A stretch of DNA of 64,000 nucleotides from Neorhizobium sp. (lineage in GTDB: Bacteria > Pseudomonadota > Alphaproteobacteria > Rhizobiales > Rhizobiaceae), in contig JAPWKC010000002.1 in assembly GCA_028283725.1 (NCBI GenBank), forward strand, positions 467,025-531,024, read 5' to 3'. The notes below the pieces were generated by a model. The model was not told the origin of the DNA and did no database searches. It saw only the letters and a list, made by a program, of their open reading frames with translations. A program made the position numbers and the translations under genes. Positions 61,729 to 64,000 of the stretch are shown here, in pieces (within the stretch, counting starts at the first letter, position 1; every line of letters starts with the position of its first letter).

Positions 61729-62655
61729 ATGACCCTTCTGAAGCCGAAGCTCAGCCGTGAAGTGGCCGAGACCCTTGCCGCCGGCGGCCCCGTCGTGGCG
61801 CTGGAATCGACCATTATCACCCACGGCATGCCGTATCCTGCAAATCTCGAAACGGCGCTCGCCGTCGAGGCGGTCGTGCGCGAAAATGGCGCCGTCCCGG
61901 CAACCATCGCCGTCATCGACGGCGAGCTGCGCGCGGGTCTTGAACGCGACGAACTGGAGCAGCTGGCGCAGGCGAAAGGCGTGGTAAAGGCGTCCGGCCG
62001 CGATCTTGCCGTTGCCATGGTTCGCGGCCAGACGGCTGGTACGACCGTGTCTGCCACCATGCTTCTTGCCGATCTCGCCGGCATCGACATTTTCGCGACC
62101 GGTGGCGTCGGCGGTGTTCATCGCGGTGCCGAACAGACTTTTGATATTTCCGCCGACCTCACAGAACTCGGACGCACGAAAACGGCGGTTGTCTGCGCCG
62201 GCGTGAAGTCGATCCTCGATATCGCCAAGACGCTCGAATTTCTGGAAACCCAGCGCGTGCCCGTCATCGCCTATGGCACGGAGGATTTTCCGGCCTTTTT
62301 TACCCGCAAGAGCGGTTACAAGGCCGATCACCGGCTCGACACGCCGGAAGAGATTGCCAGGGCAATGACACTGCATCACACGCTTGGCACGGGCACCGGC
62401 CTGTTGATCGCCAATCCGATCCCGGAAGCGGCGGCGCTGGCGCCGGAGTTCATCGATGGCACGATTGCCGATGCCGTGCGCGAAGCCGATGAACGTGGTA
62501 TCGGCCGCAAGGAGCTGACGCCCTTCCTGCTTGCCCGCATCAACGAATTGTCGAAGGGCGAGAGCCTGAAGGCCAATATCGAACTGGTGAAGAACAATGC
62601 CCGGCTGGCTGCGCTGATGGCCGTTGCCTACGCACCGCTCAAGAAAGGTGCCTGA
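61729..62655 (+). CDS. psuG: Pseudouridine-5'-phosphate glycosidase
   Basis: This 308-residue PsuG cleaves the C-C glycosidic bond of pseudouridine 5'-phosphate to uracil and ribose 5-phosphate. Family landmarks are VALESTIITHGMPYPANLETA, AVAMVRGQTAGTTVSATMLLA, IFATGGVGGVHRGAEQTFDISADL, VCAGVKSILDI and GTEDFPAFFTRKSGYKAD. AAAGGA lies nine bases before the start, 36 bases after psuK. With the kinase it makes a complete pseudouridine salvage pair, as in E. coli; no psuT-like transporter is visible. Confidence 0.97.
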   Translation: MTLLKPKLSREVAETLAAGGPVVALESTIITHGMPYPANLETALAVEAVVRENGAVPATIAVIDGELRAGLERDELEQLAQAKGVVKASGRDLAVAMVRGQTAGTTVSATMLLADLAGIDIFATGGVGGVHRGAEQTFDISADLTELGRTKTAVVCAGVKSILDIAKTLEFLETQRVPVIAYGTEDFPAFFTRKSGYKADHRLDTPEEIARAMTLHHTLGTGTGLLIANPIPEAAALAPEFIDGTIADAVREADERGIGRKELTPFLLARINELSKGESLKANIELVKNNARLAALMAVAYAPLKKGA

Positions 62656-62664
62656 CCGCGCCTT

Positions 62665-64000
62665 TTATTCGGCAGCAAACACCCGGCCGGCGTTGAGAAT
62701 GCCGTTCGGGTCGAAGGCCGCTTTCAGCCGTCGCATGGCAGCGATTTCCGCGTCGCTGCGCGACAGCTTGAGATAGGCGACCTTGTCTGTCCCGATACCG
62801 TGCTCGGCGGTGATCCCGCCGCCGACAGAAGCGACGGCCTCGTACACCGCCTTCGATACGGATTTCGCCTGTTCGGTGATCACGCAGTAATGCAGGTTGC
62901 CATCGCCCAGATGGCCGAAGAGGAAGGCGCGGGCTGAACGGTCGATATCGGCAACCGCCGTCTCGGCCCTTGCGACGAACTCCTCGATGCGGGAGACCGG
63001 CACGGCAAGGTCGTAATTCTCCATGGCGCCAAGCGAGAACAGGTAGTCGTTGATCCCGTCGCGGATGGCCCAGATCTCGTCGAACTCGCGGCCCGAACTG
63101 GAGAGGACCGCATCCTCTACCAGACCATCCTCGATCGCCGCGCCGAGTGCTGCTTCCAGCCGCGCATCGTCTTCTTCCGGCGCCTGGCCCTGGATCTCGA
63201 CGACAGCATAGAGGCCCGAGCCGACCGGAACCGGCGGCCGCAGCTTCATGTAGCCGACCGTCTCGGCATAGACGTCCGGAAAGATGATCTCGAAGGCCGA
63301 GATGAGGCCGCCGATCTCGCCGCGCAGCCGTGACAGCAGGGCCTGCGCGGCACTTAGCGAAGGCAGCGCCAGAAGCGCGTTACGCTCGCCTTTCGGCTTC
63401 GGATGCAGCTTGAGGCAGGCCTTTGTGATGACGCCGAGCGTGCCTTCCGTGCCGATGAAGAGCGGATTGAGATCGTAACCGGAATTGTCCTTCGGCAGGC
63501 CCTTGAGCGAGGAGAGGATGCTGCCGTCCGCAAGCACCACTTCCAGCCCTGCGACCTGCGCCCGGAACATGCCGTAGCGCAGCACTCTTATGCCGCCGGC
63601 ATTGGTGGCGATATTGCCACCGATGGCGGATGTGCCGCGCGCGCCGATATCGACGCCGAAATAGAGCCCGGCATCAAGTGCCGCTTCCTGCACGATCTGC
63701 AACGGCGTGCCGGCGAGAACGGTGATCGTCTGCGCCTGGGCATCGAGCGCAAGAATGCCGGTCATCCGTTCGAGCGACATGGAAACCTCGCCGGCAAGCG
63801 GTCTGGCTGCGCCGGAAAGCCCGGTGCGGCCGCCCTGGATGACAAGCGGCTGACGAAGGCTATCTGCAGCAGCCAGCATGGCGGCTACCCCTTCCGTCGA
63901 TCCGGGGCGCAGAACGACCGGTGGACGAACGCCTCGGCCCATCGCGTCCTCGGCATAGCTGCCCGATACCTGCCCGTTGACCAGCAAGGCGCCCGCATCG
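62665..64000 (-). CDS. GlcD-like FAD-linked dehydrogenase, N-terminus cut by the window edge
   Basis: The frame is open to base 64000, so at least 444 residues are present and only about 20-30 N-terminal residues are missing. It is an FAD-binding PCMH/VAO-type oxidoreductase with RPGSTEGVAAML, IQGGRTGLSGAARPLAG, GARGTSAIGGNIATNAGG, IGTEGTLGVITKACLKLHP, FGHLGDGNLHY and AEHGIGTDKVAYL. This is the pattern of D-lactate, glycolate (GlcD) and D-2-hydroxyglutarate dehydrogenases. It converges on psuG with a nine-base gap. The exact 2-hydroxyacid cannot be named. Confidence 0.92.
   Translation of the reverse strand, partial: DAGALLVNGQVSGSYAEDAMGRGVRPPVVLRPGSTEGVAAMLAAADSLRQPLVIQGGRTGLSGAARPLAGEVSMSLERMTGILALDAQAQTITVLAGTPLQIVQEAALDAGLYFGVDIGARGTSAIGGNIATNAGGIRVLRYGMFRAQVAGLEVVLADGSILSSLKGLPKDNSGYDLNPLFIGTEGTLGVITKACLKLHPKPKGERNALLALPSLSAAQALLSRLRGEIGGLISAFEIIFPDVYAETVGYMKLRPPVPVGSGLYAVVEIQGQAPEEDDARLEAALGAAIEDGLVEDAVLSSSGREFDEIWAIRDGINDYLFSLGAMENYDLAVPVSRIEEFVARAETAVADIDRSARAFLFGHLGDGNLHYCVITEQAKSVSKAVYEAVASVGGGITAEHGIGTDKVAYLKLSRSDAEIAAMRRLKAAFDPNGILNAGRVFAAE

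Noticed and set aside
1..64000. CRISPR arrays, tRNA or rRNA genes, insertion sequences, attachment sites
   Set aside because: No evenly spaced direct repeats, cloverleaf-like sequences, ribosomal RNA cores, transposase motifs or terminal inverted repeats were seen in the window.

Overview
The window looks like a high-GC alphaproteobacterial replicon from the Rhizobiaceae (Rhizobium/Agrobacterium/Ensifer type). The clues are a PutR/PutA pair in which PutA is about 1231 residues and lacks a ribbon-helix-helix domain, as in Sinorhizobium. There is also a BgsA/BgsB-like glucan synthase locus, four ABC importer systems, many LysR/GntR/SorC/Lrp regulators, and an intergenic palindromic repeat of the rhizobial RIME type. 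The window is almost pure metabolic and transport coding sequence. I saw no rRNA, tRNA, CRISPR, insertion sequence or phage gene. Both ends cut through genes.

Layout. 1-4.6 kb: end-truncated GH25 lysozyme-like lipoprotein, a chemoreceptor, a cupin/RibD-C pair. 4.6-8.4 kb: EmrAB-type efflux pump with a divergent LysR regulator. 8.4-12.7 kb: putR and putA. 12.8-17.8 kb: three-gene exopolysaccharide operon (membrane-fusion protein, periplasmic six-hairpin glycosidase-like protein, family 2 glycosyltransferase). 18.4-26.9 kb: complete oligopeptide-type ABC importer with a glycerophosphodiesterase and a TIM-barrel isomerase, facing a SorC regulator across a palindromic operator. The set resembles the Ti-plasmid agrocinopine (acc) operon. 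26.9-38.9 kb: GntR-controlled island with a 2-hydroxyacid dehydrogenase, two tandem paralogous amidohydrolases, importer subunits without ATPases, an aminotransferase and a deaminase-like amidohydrolase. 39-47.6 kb: LysR-controlled polar amino acid importer, enolase-superfamily dehydratase, DadA-like oxidoreductase, unassigned membrane protein and an ornithine-cyclodeaminase-family reductase. 47.7-53.3 kb: GNAT, M48 metalloprotease, nitroreductase, Zn/Cd/Pb P-type ATPase behind a MerR-type promoter. 53.4-58.8 kb: PotDBCA-like importer with an M20 peptidase. 58.9-62.7 kb: dgoK-dgoA and psuK-psuG. The window ends inside a GlcD-like FAD-linked dehydrogenase.

How it fits together. Most modules follow one plan: regulator, ABC importer, then enzymes for the imported compound. 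Two inferred links are worth attention. The 39-47.6 kb cluster can plausibly turn hydroxyproline or D-proline-type compounds into L-proline through pyrroline-2-carboxylate, which PutA then oxidises to glutamate. The 32.4-35.9 kb importer has no ATPase genes of its own and may borrow the pair encoded at 22.0-24.0 kb. Strong stem-loops follow three of the four substrate-binding-protein genes, which fits high expression of the binding protein relative to downstream genes. Functions are read from motifs and gene context only; no database search was possible.
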